Source: Leptofilum sp965223525 (GTDB taxonomy: Bacteria > Chloroflexota > Anaerolineae > Promineifilales > Promineifilaceae). From it: a stretch of DNA of 64,000 bases. Under the pieces are notes generated by a model. That model was not told the origin of the DNA, did no database searches, and was given only the letters and a program-made list of their open reading frames with translations. Each line of letters begins with the position of its first letter. Position 1 is the first letter of the stretch. A program made the position numbers and the translations under genes. Of the stretch, positions 8,996 to 17,190 are shown piece after piece. The stretch spans positions 1,922,001-1,986,000 of the forward strand of contig NZ_OZ245005.1 of the NCBI RefSeq assembly GCF_965223525.1, written 5' to 3'.

Positions 8996-10192
8996 TTAGC
9001 TTTCTGCCGCGAGTAGATCATATAGGTTGACATAATTATCGTAGCGCCATTGGGCGATACGGCCGTCTGCCACCGCATCTTTCACTGCACAGCCAGGTTC
9101 ATGGGAGTGGGTGCAATCATTGAAGCGACAATAGCCAACCACATCGGCCAAATCAGGGTAAAAGCCAATTAAATCCTCAGGATGCAGCCCTAGCAAGCCC
9201 ATATCTTTAATGCCGGGCGTGTCTATCACGCTACCGCCCATTTCCAAAGGTAGCATGATGGCCTGTGTGGTTGTGTGCCGTCCTTCACGGCTTTTCAGAT
9301 TGCTTACCTCGCTCGTGCGTAGCTGCAAGCCAGGCTGAACTGCATTGAGCAAGGTGGATTTGCCCACGCCAGAAAGCCCAGCCAGCACAGTGGTTTTGTT
9401 GCCTAAAAAGCCTCGGATTGGCTCAATGCCCACGCCTTCTGCTGCGCTGGCCAGGAAAACAGGGATGCCAAGAGAGCGGTATGGGGCGGCAATCGCCTCC
9501 ACATATTCCACTTTTTTTGCCAGGTCAATTTTGTTCAGGCAAACGGCCGTTTCCAATCCATTTCGCTGGGCCCCAATCAAATATTCGTCAATAAGCTGCA
9601 GCCATAGCTTTGGCTCTAGCCAGGCGGCTACCACCAGCAGCTGATCCACATTGGCGGCAAGGATTTGCTTGAGGTGCGTGTCAAAGCTGTCGGCGCGGGC
9701 CAAACCGCTGCGACGAGGCAGAACCCCTTCCACCAGGCCACGTTCTTCGCTAAGCGGCCGTAGCAGCACCCGGTCACCCACGGCAAAAATGTTGCTGTAG
9801 CCCGTGCCTTCGGCTGTCAAAATGCCGCGCACGTCGCAGACAATGGTGTCGCCATTTACTTCCGCCCGGCAAAGGCCTCGGCTCACTTCTACCACCTTGC
9901 CCAGCAAAAATGGCGTCTCGTCCGCCATCGCTTGCCAGTGGGCGTCATCCAGGTTGGCTTGCAATGCTGTTGCCGATTGAGCCTCTACCGCCTCGCGCCG
10001 ATCCCGCTCGTCCAGGGGCATGATGCGCTGGTCAGCAATCTGGCCTTCTGCGTCTGGCACCAATGGTTGCCAATCAATGCGGTGTTTTTCTTGATTAGCA
10101 GCCGTGTTGTGGCGAATTTTTTTGCGTCGCCCTTTTTCTGCATGCCACGCTTTACGCTGCTGTTTTCGTATCTCTTTTTTCTTTTTGCTCAT
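8996..10192 (-). CDS. rsgA: RsgA, ribosome small-subunit-dependent GTPase
   Basis: A 398-residue circularly permuted GTPase that checks late 30S subunit maturation. The GTP motifs are in permuted order: LNKIDLA (G4), SAAEGVGI (G5), the P-loop AGLSGVGKSTLLN (G1), HTTTQA (G2) and DTPGIKDMGL (G3). The zinc finger follows as CRFNDCTHSHEPGC. An OB-fold domain precedes the GTPase. The first 30 residues are a very Lys/Arg-rich extension absent from most homologues, probably an rRNA-binding tail. Only 3 bases separate it from the upstream gene, and there is no clear ribosome-binding site, so translation is probably coupled. Confidence 0.95.
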   Translation of the reverse strand: MSKKKKEIRKQQRKAWHAEKGRRKKIRHNTAANQEKHRIDWQPLVPDAEGQIADQRIMPLDERDRREAVEAQSATALQANLDDAHWQAMADETPFLLGKVVEVSRGLCRAEVNGDTIVCDVRGILTAEGTGYSNIFAVGDRVLLRPLSEERGLVEGVLPRRSGLARADSFDTHLKQILAANVDQLLVVAAWLEPKLWLQLIDEYLIGAQRNGLETAVCLNKIDLAKKVEYVEAIAAPYRSLGIPVFLASAAEGVGIEPIRGFLGNKTTVLAGLSGVGKSTLLNAVQPGLQLRTSEVSNLKSREGRHTTTQAIMLPLEMGGSVIDTPGIKDMGLLGLHPEDLIGFYPDLADVVGYCRFNDCTHSHEPGCAVKDAVADGRIAQWRYDNYVNLYDLLAAES

Positions 10193-10195
10193 AAA

Positions 10196-10642
10196 TTAAT
10201 TTTTTGGCTGCGTTTGCCACTGAACGGTTTTTACAGAGGCAGCTATCGGCCCACCATCGTGGGCGAGACCGGTGAGTGTCCCATACAGAATTTTGTTTTG
10301 GGTAACGGCCGTTTCCACTAGATCCGTTGGTATCAGCTTTAGGGGTATTTTTGCCCGGCGCACATTGTGCCAGTTACCTGCTTGCTCTCGGCCCCAGTTG
10401 AGGTAAAGAAACCGCTCACCGGGACGGCCGTGGACAAAGGGGCCTTTCCAATCAAAGGTGTGGTCAGGCTTGGGCACGGCCGTTGCCTCTAACTCCACTG
10501 TCACCCCTACCATGTCAGGGTGGATATCTTGCACGGATACCACAGTTTTGCCTCGCTGTGTGCCAAACTGTAGCTGTCCGACCGCGATGGTTGGGATTGG
10601 TTCTAGCCGAAGTTTGATAGTGATTACTGCTGCTTCTGACAT
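10196..10642 (-). CDS. Hypothetical protein, 148 residues
   Basis: Not recognised. No signal peptide or membrane segment is evident. The sequence is rich in beta-prone segments (VITIKLRLEPIPTI, GVTVELEATAVPKPD) and contains HGRPGERFLYLNWGRE. Start ATG 10642 has GGAG upstream and lies 3 bases after the stop of the 114-residue gene. The two small proteins share no obvious identity but are tightly linked to each other and to rsgA. The segments LYLNWG and HDGGPIAASVKT might suggest a small all-beta sandwich; this is a guess. Confidence 0.75.
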   Translation of the reverse strand: MSEAAVITIKLRLEPIPTIAVGQLQFGTQRGKTVVSVQDIHPDMVGVTVELEATAVPKPDHTFDWKGPFVHGRPGERFLYLNWGREQAGNWHNVRRAKIPLKLIPTDLVETAVTQNKILYGTLTGLAHDGGPIAASVKTVQWQTQPKN

Positions 10643-10645
10643 GAT

Positions 10646-10990
10646 TTACTCCGTACTCATGCACCAGCCAATGAGGCGACGCACGAAATCATTGGTGGGG
10701 TAGGGCTTGCTGTCGTGTTTCCAGCGCGGTATCTGCACCTCTTTGGCCCCAGGCTGGCGGGGAAATTGTTCTCCCTCCACCCGCAGCGTTGTGAATGTAT
10801 CGCCTTCTTTGGGAATGCGATAATGTACGATGAACTTTTTGTTGGTGGCAATGATGTGTAAATATCGTTCTGGCGTGTGGTTTACAAAGCCGCCTTCTTC
10901 AGGAATCTGCCTCTGTTTGCTTTCTACATACCAGATAAACGGCCGTCCCTTCACTTTTACCTTGCGTTTGCTTTTGCTGTTTACTGCCAA
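10646..10990 (-). CDS. Hypothetical protein, 114 residues
   Basis: Not recognised. It starts at TTG 10990 with AAGGAGG five bases upstream, a strong initiation site. A basic N-terminus (MAVNSKSKRKVKVKGR) is followed by a probably beta-rich body and the helix NDFVRRLIGWCMS at the end. No signal or membrane segment is visible. It is first of a tight group with the 148-residue protein and rsgA, so it may act in the cytoplasm near the ribosome, by context only. Confidence 0.75.
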   Translation of the reverse strand: MAVNSKSKRKVKVKGRPFIWYVESKQRQIPEEGGFVNHTPERYLHIIATNKKFIVHYRIPKEGDTFTTLRVEGEQFPRQPGAKEVQIPRWKHDSKPYPTNDFVRRLIGWCMSTE

Positions 10991-11002
10991 ATTTGCCTCC
11001 TT

Positions 11003-11064
11003 AAGGCTGGTTGCTAGTGGTTAGTGGCTTGTGACCAAACGAACCACTAACAACCAACAACTAG
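11003..11064. repeat. Degenerate short-period inverted repeat
   Basis: A left arm of TAGTGG/TTAGTGG units (11013-11031) faces a right arm of CCACTAA/CAACTAGCCAC units (11044-11067). It forms an imperfect hairpin between the GNAT stop codon and the 114-residue gene. It is built like the other degenerate heptad-type repeats in this window and may serve as a terminator. Confidence 0.5.
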
Positions 11065-11073
11065 CCACAAAAA

Positions 11074-12090
11074 TTACAACGGTTTGCGGAATGTCACCCC
11101 TCGATTCGTCTCTTGAAAGCCCAGTTGCCGGTACAGATGCTGCGCTCCGGTGGGGCTTTCACCATCCACGCCCAGGGCTGCTTCCTCCATGCCCGCTTCC
11201 TTCAATACCTGGAAGCTGCGGGTAATGAGGGCTTTGGCCACGCCGCGTCTGCGCCAGGGTCGCCGCACAAAAATTGTCTCTGTGTAGCCCCGCTTGCGCC
11301 CAAATGCTTCATTTTCTTCCGCGTCAATAAAGTTGAGTACGCCACCAACGACTTCATCTTCGTCCCAGGCGATTTGCCATAAATCCGGGTTGAAGGTGGG
11401 GTATTTGGGCCACGCCTCAAACGATTCTTCCGGCCACTCTGGCATTCCCCAATGGTCGCGGAATGCTTCGTTTGCCGCTTCCCAAATCTTGCGGAACTCT
11501 GCCAATGTGCCGCGGCGAACCTCTATGCCGTCGGGGATGGGATGGTAGGAAAAGTTGTCGAGCGACGGCCGTACCATATCAAAGCCGTACCGCACAATTT
11601 TGTATCCTTCACGTTCCAGCAGGTTGTGCCAATGGGTCTCTCCCTGGTCTGCCCAGCCAGACAGGAACTTCTCTTGGTTCGCCGGGTGTTCTTTGGCAAT
11701 TTGCCGCAGCCGCTGCTCCAGATGGCGCATCATGGTGCGGCGAATGCCTTTGTTGCGCCACTCAGGCTGCAGGCGCACAAACAGATAGTAGACGCGCCCT
11801 TCTTCTTTGAGATCGTGCCACCAGCAACGGCCGTAGCCCACAGGTTCGCCGTTGACCTCAGCAAAAATCATGTCCGTGTACGGATCGCAATTCGTCAAAT
11901 GTTCGTAATCTGCACGAACGTCCCCCACCGAACTAAGCCAGTCGGTTTTGTCTGCTTCCCGGCAGTTGTTAAAGATAGCTACCATGTGGGGGAAGTCAGA
12001 TTCACCCTGGAATCGGCGAAAATGCAGCCCCGGCACGGCAGGTGGGTCGGTTACCTCAATGCTGTTTTCAGCTAACTTTGATGCGTTCAT
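11074..12090 (-). CDS. Tandem-GNAT acetyltransferase
   Basis: A 338-residue protein with two GNAT domains. The first carries LQPEWRNKGIRRTMMRHLE. The second carries RRPWRRRGVAKALITRSFQV and ends with the usual AQHLYRQLGF. The general layout resembles mycothiol synthase-type enzymes, but the acceptor is unknown. ATG 12090 has GGAGA nine bases upstream and overlaps the end of the ABC exporter gene by 23 bases; a longer frame to 12147 lies wholly inside the exporter and is unlikely. Confidence 0.82.
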   Translation of the reverse strand: MNASKLAENSIEVTDPPAVPGLHFRRFQGESDFPHMVAIFNNCREADKTDWLSSVGDVRADYEHLTNCDPYTDMIFAEVNGEPVGYGRCWWHDLKEEGRVYYLFVRLQPEWRNKGIRRTMMRHLEQRLRQIAKEHPANQEKFLSGWADQGETHWHNLLEREGYKIVRYGFDMVRPSLDNFSYHPIPDGIEVRRGTLAEFRKIWEAANEAFRDHWGMPEWPEESFEAWPKYPTFNPDLWQIAWDEDEVVGGVLNFIDAEENEAFGRKRGYTETIFVRRPWRRRGVAKALITRSFQVLKEAGMEEAALGVDGESPTGAQHLYRQLGFQETNRGVTFRKPL

Positions 12091-14008
12091 TTTTCTGGTT
12101 CTCCATTTCATGCTGCCACAATTCCTGCATTGCGGAAGAAGTAGCAAGTAATTTGTCTAATTTGCCGATGGCCGCAATACGGCCGTTTGCCAACACAATA
12201 ATCTGGTCAGCCCGTTGCAGCACAGCGCGGCGGTGGCTGACCACCAAACAAGTTGGAGATTGAACACTAGAGACTGGAGGTTGATCGTCATAATCTCTAA
12301 TCTCTAATCTCCAGTCTCTTCCCAAAATCCCCTCCCACAACTGTGCCTCCGTTTCTACGTCCAATGCGCTAGAGAGATCGTCAAAAACCAGCAATTCCGC
12401 CTCGCGCACCAGCATTCGGGCGGTGGCAGTGCGCTGCACCTGCCCGCCAGAGAGCCGCACGCCGCGCGGCCCGACGACCGTGTCTAGCCCCGCTTCTAAC
12501 TGCGAAATGTCTGGTTGGAGAACGGCCGTTTTCACCGCCCAATCCAGCCCATCCTCCGGCAAGCCCAGCAGAATATTGTCCCGCAGCGGTTCGCTGAACA
12601 AGCGCGGCACCTGGGGCGTGTAGGCCGCACGGGGTGGGGTGAAGAATGTGGCGGGATTTGGGATAGGACGGCCGTTCCAACGAATCTTACCTTCAGCCGC
12701 AGGCAGCAGCCCCAGCAGCACCCGCAGCAACGTCGTCTTGCCCGAGCCAATCTTGCCCGTAATCACCGTGAAGCTGCCACGCGGCAGGGTGAAGCTGATG
12801 TCGCGTAGAGACCAGTGGTCGGTAATCAGTGGTCGGTTATCGGTAAGCAGTTCACCGTTCACCGATAACCGATTACCGTTTACGGACAACGGATTACCAT
12901 TCACCGAATACCGAAGTCCCTCAACTTCCAACAATTCCAGCCGATCTGCGGCCGATTTAGCCGACTTCACGATGGCTGGTGGCACGTTGTCTTCATAAAT
13001 GGGTGCGTGTGCCACCAGGCTTTCCGGTGGACTGTAGGGCGTCATCTCTTGCAGACGATCTAGCACCACGCGCTGTTGGGCAATCTCAGAAATATAACCA
13101 CCCACATCAGCCGGGAAGCGCGAAGCGAAGAAAAGATAGGTGCTAAACAAAACAAAATCACCAACGCTAAACGTGCCGCCGCGCATAGAAACGCCTGCCA
13201 TAACCACCATCAAAGCCACAGCCACGTCGCCCATGTTGTCAGAAACAGATTGATAAATTCCCCAGAACAGACCAAAACGCACATTCGCCACGCGCCGCTC
13301 CTCGCTAAGTTGGCGCAAGTAGCCAATCGCTCCCGTTTCCGCATCGGCTACCTTGATGGCCTGGATCGCGCCGAACGTCTCGCCCAAAAAGCTGGTGACG
13401 CGGCTGTCGCTTACCCTGCTAACCCGCACATAGCTTAAAAAGCGACCCCACGCCCAGCGCGTTAAAAAGAAGACGCCAATGAGGGGCAGAATGGCAACGG
13501 CGGTAATCCTCGGTGCAATGCGAAACATAATGATCAAGGCAAAGATGGCAAATACCGTTTTCCCCACAATTTGGGGAATCCAGGTCGGGAAATCAGCAAA
13601 GTCGGCCAAATCATCATCCAGCCGATTAATCACGTCCCCAGTAGGTACGGGCAGCGGCTGTGCGCCTGGCTTTTGCAAGATGGTGTGCATCACGTTGCGC
13701 CGCATCAACGACCCGCCAGCCATACGCACTTTGGCAGCGCCCCAGTTGCCCAGAATATCCATTACCATTCTGCTCAATTCCACGCCAATTATGAGCAACA
13801 GCAGCGTCCACAAAGCGTTGGAGAGGGTTGCTGTGTTTGCCGATGAGGCGTTTAATTGATCAAAGAAGCTTTTTTCTAGCCAGCCCGGTACCAACCGCAT
13901 CCCCAACGCATAAATAGCAAGGGTAACGCTCAAAGCAAAATGCCATGGCCTATAGCGAATCAGTGACCAAGTGCCTGTTTTAATTGCAAGTTTTTCATTC
14001 ATAATCAT
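12068..14008 (-). CDS. ABC exporter half-transporter, degenerate Walker B partner
   Basis: A 646-residue fused TMD-NBD half-transporter with six predicted helices in about 1-320. NBD motifs: Walker A GKIGSGKTTLLR, Q-loop TPQVPRLF, a canonical LSGGQVQR signature, Walker B LLVFDDLSSALD in which the catalytic Glu is Asp, and H-loop VVSHRR. With its neighbour (signature LSAGE, intact Walker B Glu) this is the pattern of heterodimeric exporters with one weak ATP site, such as TM287/288. Two in-frame repeat-derived insertions interrupt the NBD, at about residues 366-399 and 563-585. The gene probably begins at ATG 14008 or ATG 14002. Exported substrate unknown. Confidence 0.9.
   Translation of the reverse strand: MIMNEKLAIKTGTWSLIRYRPWHFALSVTLAIYALGMRLVPGWLEKSFFDQLNASSANTATLSNALWTLLLLIIGVELSRMVMDILGNWGAAKVRMAGGSLMRRNVMHTILQKPGAQPLPVPTGDVINRLDDDLADFADFPTWIPQIVGKTVFAIFALIIMFRIAPRITAVAILPLIGVFFLTRWAWGRFLSYVRVSRVSDSRVTSFLGETFGAIQAIKVADAETGAIGYLRQLSEERRVANVRFGLFWGIYQSVSDNMGDVAVALMVVMAGVSMRGGTFSVGDFVLFSTYLFFASRFPADVGGYISEIAQQRVVLDRLQEMTPYSPPESLVAHAPIYEDNVPPAIVKSAKSAADRLELLEVEGLRYSVNGNPLSVNGNRLSVNGELLTDNRPLITDHWSLRDISFTLPRGSFTVITGKIGSGKTTLLRVLLGLLPAAEGKIRWNGRPIPNPATFFTPPRAAYTPQVPRLFSEPLRDNILLGLPEDGLDWAVKTAVLQPDISQLEAGLDTVVGPRGVRLSGGQVQRTATARMLVREAELLVFDDLSSALDVETEAQLWEGILGRDWRLEIRDYDDQPPVSSVQSPTCLVVSHRRAVLQRADQIIVLANGRIAAIGKLDKLLATSSAMQELWQHEMENQKNERIKVS
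12253..12320. repeat. In-frame short repeat inside ABC NBD (TCTCTAATCTCC type)
   Basis: Arms GAGACTGGAGGTTGA and the inverse, with TCTCTAATCTCTAATCTCC on the other side, form an inverted, internally repeated block. It is translated as about 22 residues (RLEIRDYDDQPPVSSVQS) between the D-loop and the H-loop, where the homologous region of the partner is short. It keeps the frame. Confidence 0.65.
12811..12913. repeat. In-frame degenerate heptad repeat inside ABC NBD
   Basis: About 100 bases of CGGTTATCGGTAA / CCGATAACCGATTACCG-type units, both orientations present, lie in the coding sequence between the A-loop strand (GLRYS) and the strand LRDISFTL. They encode the iterated VNGNPLSVNGNRLSVNGE stretch. 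The block keeps the frame. Confidence 0.8.
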
Positions 14009-14027
14009 TCCAAATTAGTTATCGTAA

Positions 14028-14072
14028 TATTGCGTGTTGCGTATTGCGTATCTAAAGGCAATACGCAATATC
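14028..14072. repeat. Inverted repeat between the two exporter genes
   Basis: TATTGCGTGTTGCGTATTGC units face CAATACGCAATAT across a short loop, giving an imperfect hairpin. It separates the stop codon of the 619-residue exporter (reading minus: ends at 14074) from the start of the 646-residue one. It is similar in style to other short-period repeats here. Confidence 0.5.
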
Positions 14073-14073
14073 C

Positions 14074-15921
14074 TTACACTAACGCTTCCTCAATGCCTGT
14101 CCGTAAGAGTTGCGAGAAGCGGGAAGTGGGATTATTCAGCAGTTGCAAACGTGAGCCGTGTTCCTGAATACGGCCGTTTTCCAAAATCAAAATATCGTCA
14201 GCCCGCTGCACGGTATGCAGGCGGTGGGCAATGATGATGGCGGTACGGCCGTGTAGCAAAGTATCTATGGCGCGTTCCAAGAGATGCTCAGTGGCCGGGT
14301 CCAGCCGAGATGACGCTTCATCCAAAATAACAACCTGCGGATTCCGCAAAAAGACCCGCGTAAAAGCCAAAAGCTGTGCCTCCCCGGCAGAAAGACCCTG
14401 CCCACCAGATTTTAGAATACTGTCCAAGCCATCCGGCAGGCTGTCCAACCAGTCACCTAGCCCCAATGTTTGCAAGGCCGCGATAATGTCCGCATCGGGA
14501 ATTGGTTTCTTGGCCGGATCGTAGCGGCGAAACAGGGTTAGGTTGTCGCGCACGGTTGCCTCAAAAAGCTGCACTTCCTGCGTCACCATGCCAATATGTT
14601 GGCGCACGTCGGCCAGGCTAACCTGCCGTAAATCGGTGCTGTCCAGCGTAATCGCACCTTCGTCCACATCGTACAATCTAAAAAGCAGCCGCGTCAGCGT
14701 CGTCTTACCGCTGCCCGTTCGCCCCAGCAGGCCGAGGACTTTGCCTGGTTCCAGCGTGAAGCTGATGTTGTGCAGCACGTTTGGTGATCCGTTATCCGTT
14801 ATCGGTGGTCGGTCATCGGTATTCGGATTACCGTTTACCAAATACTGCTTACTGCTTACCGATAACTGATCCTTATAGACGAATGAGACATTTTGGAAGG
14901 AAACGGCCGTTGCCCTTTCAGGCAATGTGGCAGAAACAGACTCCTGCACATCCGCTTCCAACCGCAAAAACTCATTAATGCGCCCCACGCTGGCAATCGC
15001 CCGCTGCATGGCGCTAATTTGCCGCCGAATATATTTAATTGGCGACTCCATCAGCCGCACGTAAGCCACCAGTAAAAACAAAGTCCCAATGCTGATTTGC
15101 CCTTGCAAAAAAAGTGTGCCGGCCAAAGCCAGCGTCGCCACGATTGCCAAAACGTATAGCATATAGCTGCTGCTAAACGTGTACCCCCCAATCAAATCCG
15201 CCCGGACGCGGCCTTTAGCCACCCCGGCCAGCAGCGGATACAGCTTGTTCATCACATAAGGCTCGCCACCATTGGCACGAATATCTTCTGTGCCGCCAAT
15301 GCGTTCTTCCACATAGCCGTGCATTTTGGCATACGCTTTGCTCACGTCTTGCCACACGTTCACCGTCGGTTTGCGGATTATTTGCAGCAGCCCCAGTGTC
15401 AGCAGGCCATAAGCCAGCCCTACAAGCCCCACCCGCCAATCTTCACGAAACAGCAGCAGCAAAATGCCCACAACCAGCAGGCCATTGCCCACTAACTGCA
15501 CCACCAGTCGTGAAAAATATTCAGCCAGATTGCTCACGTCGCCGTCAATGCGCTCGATCAGTTCGCCAGGGGTTTGCAGCTTATGAAAGCCCATATCCAG
15601 CCGCATGGTATGTTCCGTTAGATCCGCCCGCAGGCTGTTGGTGGCCGCCCAGCCCAAATCTTCGCTCAGATAAGTGGTCCACAGCGTCACGATCTTTTGC
15701 ACCAGGGTAATGATGAAAAAAACAATCCCCAGCGTGACAAGCAGCCGAGTGGTTGCGCCAGCTTCTGCCGCATCTAAAAAGTCGCGCAAAATTTGTGGGC
15801 CATATAACTGTAGGCCAATGCTGGCTGCCAATAGTGTACCTACGCCAGCCAAGCGTCGGTGATACGGCCGTAAATACCGCCACAACATCTGCCAATGATT
15901 CATTTCCGATTTTGTTTCCAT
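14074..15921 (-). CDS. ABC exporter half-transporter, intact catalytic site partner
   Basis: About 615 residues, TMD (six helices, about 20-310) fused to an NBD. Motifs: Walker A GRTGSGKTTLTR, Q-loop VTQEVQLFE, non-canonical signature LSAGEAQ, Walker B VVILDEASSRLD with the catalytic Glu, and H-loop IIAHRL. It should pair with the following gene, whose LSGGQ signature completes the active ATP site. A repeat-derived segment (about 349-380) sits between VSFVYK and VLHNISFTL. ATG 15921 is preferred; an upstream GTG (15933) overlaps the RIO kinase stop codon, so the genes are translationally close. Confidence 0.9.
   Translation of the reverse strand: METKSEMNHWQMLWRYLRPYHRRLAGVGTLLAASIGLQLYGPQILRDFLDAAEAGATTRLLVTLGIVFFIITLVQKIVTLWTTYLSEDLGWAATNSLRADLTEHTMRLDMGFHKLQTPGELIERIDGDVSNLAEYFSRLVVQLVGNGLLVVGILLLLFREDWRVGLVGLAYGLLTLGLLQIIRKPTVNVWQDVSKAYAKMHGYVEERIGGTEDIRANGGEPYVMNKLYPLLAGVAKGRVRADLIGGYTFSSSYMLYVLAIVATLALAGTLFLQGQISIGTLFLLVAYVRLMESPIKYIRRQISAMQRAIASVGRINEFLRLEADVQESVSATLPERATAVSFQNVSFVYKDQLSVSSKQYLVNGNPNTDDRPPITDNGSPNVLHNISFTLEPGKVLGLLGRTGSGKTTLTRLLFRLYDVDEGAITLDSTDLRQVSLADVRQHIGMVTQEVQLFEATVRDNLTLFRRYDPAKKPIPDADIIAALQTLGLGDWLDSLPDGLDSILKSGGQGLSAGEAQLLAFTRVFLRNPQVVILDEASSRLDPATEHLLERAIDTLLHGRTAIIIAHRLHTVQRADDILILENGRIQEHGSRLQLLNNPTSRFSQLLRTGIEEALV
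14781..14876. repeat. In-frame degenerate heptad repeat inside second ABC NBD
   Basis: Units such as GTTATCGGTGGTCGG, CGGATTACCG and ACTGCTTACCGATAACTG make up about 95 bases of coding sequence. The encoded residues (DQLSVSSKQYLVNGNPNTDD and neighbours) sit at the same point of the NBD as the insertion in the partner gene. Confidence 0.8.
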
Positions 15922-15925
15922 TTTC

Positions 15926-16894
15926 TTAATCACCTGGCCCCATGTACGGTTCCCACAGGTCGCGTGTTAGCTGGCGCGGGTCTCGTTTGACACCATAGCC
16001 AGCAAAGTAATCGCACACCCGCGTGATGTCCCGCTCCAAAAGTTCATAAGCGTGCGGGTTATGCCGCGCCTCCACCATCTGCGGAAAATCAATCAGGTAA
16101 ATTGCCCCTTCCCAGTACAAAATGTTGTACGCAGACAAATCACCATGAATTAAATGGTTATCCAGCATCAGCCAAACGTTTTCCATAATGCGCCTGAACA
16201 GCGGTTCAGCTTCTTCTGCTGGCAAGCGCACCTCGCTCAAGGTTGGTGCCGGGCCATATTCATCCCCAATGTATTCCATCAAAATCGTATTGCCCTGATG
16301 CCCTATTGGTTTTGGTACGTTTGCCCCGGCAAGGTACAGCTGGGTTTGGGTGCGATACTCATTGCCAATCCACCACTGAATATCTACCGATTTGCCATAG
16401 CTCGTCTTTTTGTTTAGCGCCAGCTTCACGCGCCGCCCTTTTATTTGCTTGCCTTCAGCATCGCGCAGTTGGCGTCCCGCTTTGTAAACCGCATCATTTT
16501 TCAAATGGCGTAGCTCTCGCGGACGGTACAGCTTGGCTGCAATCAACTCTAGCCCTGTGGCTGAGTCAGCTACACAGGCGTACACATTGGCCTCCTTACC
16601 ACCCTTCACTAGCCTGGTCACGTCGCTGATGATTTGCTCGCGGTAAAAGTGCCCCACTGACTCAATGACCCATTGGCGTTCATGGTGTCTAGGGTCTAAC
16701 GCTTTGGCATAGCTGGGCACCCAGTTTTCAATGCCGTCATCCATCGTGCGTAGCTCTTTTTGGATTTGGCGTACCTTTTGCTGAGTTCGGCGGTTTTTCT
16801 TCTTTTTAGGGCCAGGACGATTGCGCCGTGCTTTCCGGCTGTTGTCGTAAAACTGGTATGCTTCGTATTTTTCAAAAGCCTCAAACTTGTCCAT
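15926..16894 (-). CDS. RIO-type serine/threonine kinase-like protein
   Basis: A 322-residue atypical kinase. VKGGKEANVYACVAD resembles the RIO nucleotide loop, and LIAAKLYRPRELRHLKND carries the ATP-binding Lys. The catalytic loop LIHGDLSAYNILYWEG and LIDFPQMVEARHNPHA (metal Asp in DFP) are typical of RIO1/RIO2 families. A Lys/Arg-rich N-terminus of about 45 residues precedes it. In bacteria such kinases are of uncertain role; eukaryotic and archaeal members act in ribosome maturation. It is first in line with the ABC exporter pair. No clear ribosome-binding site is visible before ATG 16894. Confidence 0.9.
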   Translation of the reverse strand: MDKFEAFEKYEAYQFYDNSRKARRNRPGPKKKKNRRTQQKVRQIQKELRTMDDGIENWVPSYAKALDPRHHERQWVIESVGHFYREQIISDVTRLVKGGKEANVYACVADSATGLELIAAKLYRPRELRHLKNDAVYKAGRQLRDAEGKQIKGRRVKLALNKKTSYGKSVDIQWWIGNEYRTQTQLYLAGANVPKPIGHQGNTILMEYIGDEYGPAPTLSEVRLPAEEAEPLFRRIMENVWLMLDNHLIHGDLSAYNILYWEGAIYLIDFPQMVEARHNPHAYELLERDITRVCDYFAGYGVKRDPRQLTRDLWEPYMGPGD

Positions 16895-16997
16895 TAGGTT
16901 TATTTCGCGCCGGTTTTAGAATGCTCCGGCAAACATCCCGTGTTTGCTTAGACAAAGGGTGTGGCTTTTGTTGGGTTGACGTTTGGGGTTAGAGAAA

Positions 16998-17033
16998 CAA
17001 AAAGCCACCAATCAGGGTTGTGTGATGGTGGCT
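16998..17033 (-). terminator. Second hairpin downstream of the 23-residue ORF
   Basis: AGCCACCA (17003-17010) pairs perfectly with TGGTGGCT (17026-17033) across a 15-base loop. Read on the minus strand it is followed by TTTTTGTTT. It stands about 20 bases after the first terminator and 104 bases before the RIO kinase start, so read-through into the kinase must pass both. Confidence 0.6.
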
Positions 17034-17055
17034 CGCGTTGCCGCAAATGGGCAAC

Positions 17056-17085
17056 AAAAAAGCCACGGGCTTGTACACCCGTGGC
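17056..17085 (-). terminator. Intrinsic terminator of the 23-residue ORF
   Basis: On the minus strand GCCACGGG pairs with CCCGTGGC across the loop TGTACAAG and is followed by TTTTTT. The stem is eight bases, all paired and GC-rich. It begins 33 bases after the stop codon of the small ORF. Confidence 0.85.
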
Positions 17086-17118
17086 CGCAATTTCATCCAG
17101 AAGAGTTCGTTTGGATTC

Positions 17119-17190
17119 TTAGCAGTTAACAGGTGTACCCACACAACGTAAATTTACGTTTCCGAAGATGTTGCTTTTCACTTTTGCCAT
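17119..17190 (-). CDS. 23-residue peptide with two cysteines
   Basis: The frame reads MAKVKSNIFGN followed by VNLRCVGTPVNC and a TAA stop. It is basic at the start and has Cys16 and Cys23 framing an eight-residue segment. Support for a real gene: AAAGGAGGT (17200-17208) nine bases before the ATG, a near-consensus promoter, and an intrinsic terminator just after the stop. I do not recognise the peptide. It could be a leader peptide controlling the RIO kinase/ABC exporter genes, or a small secreted or signalling peptide. Absence of a signal sequence argues against simple Sec export. Confidence 0.7.
   Translation of the reverse strand: MAKVKSNIFGNVNLRCVGTPVNC

Noticed and set aside
11452..12075. 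207-codon plus-strand open frame
   Set aside because: Antisense to the tandem-GNAT gene; no domain or initiation site supports it.
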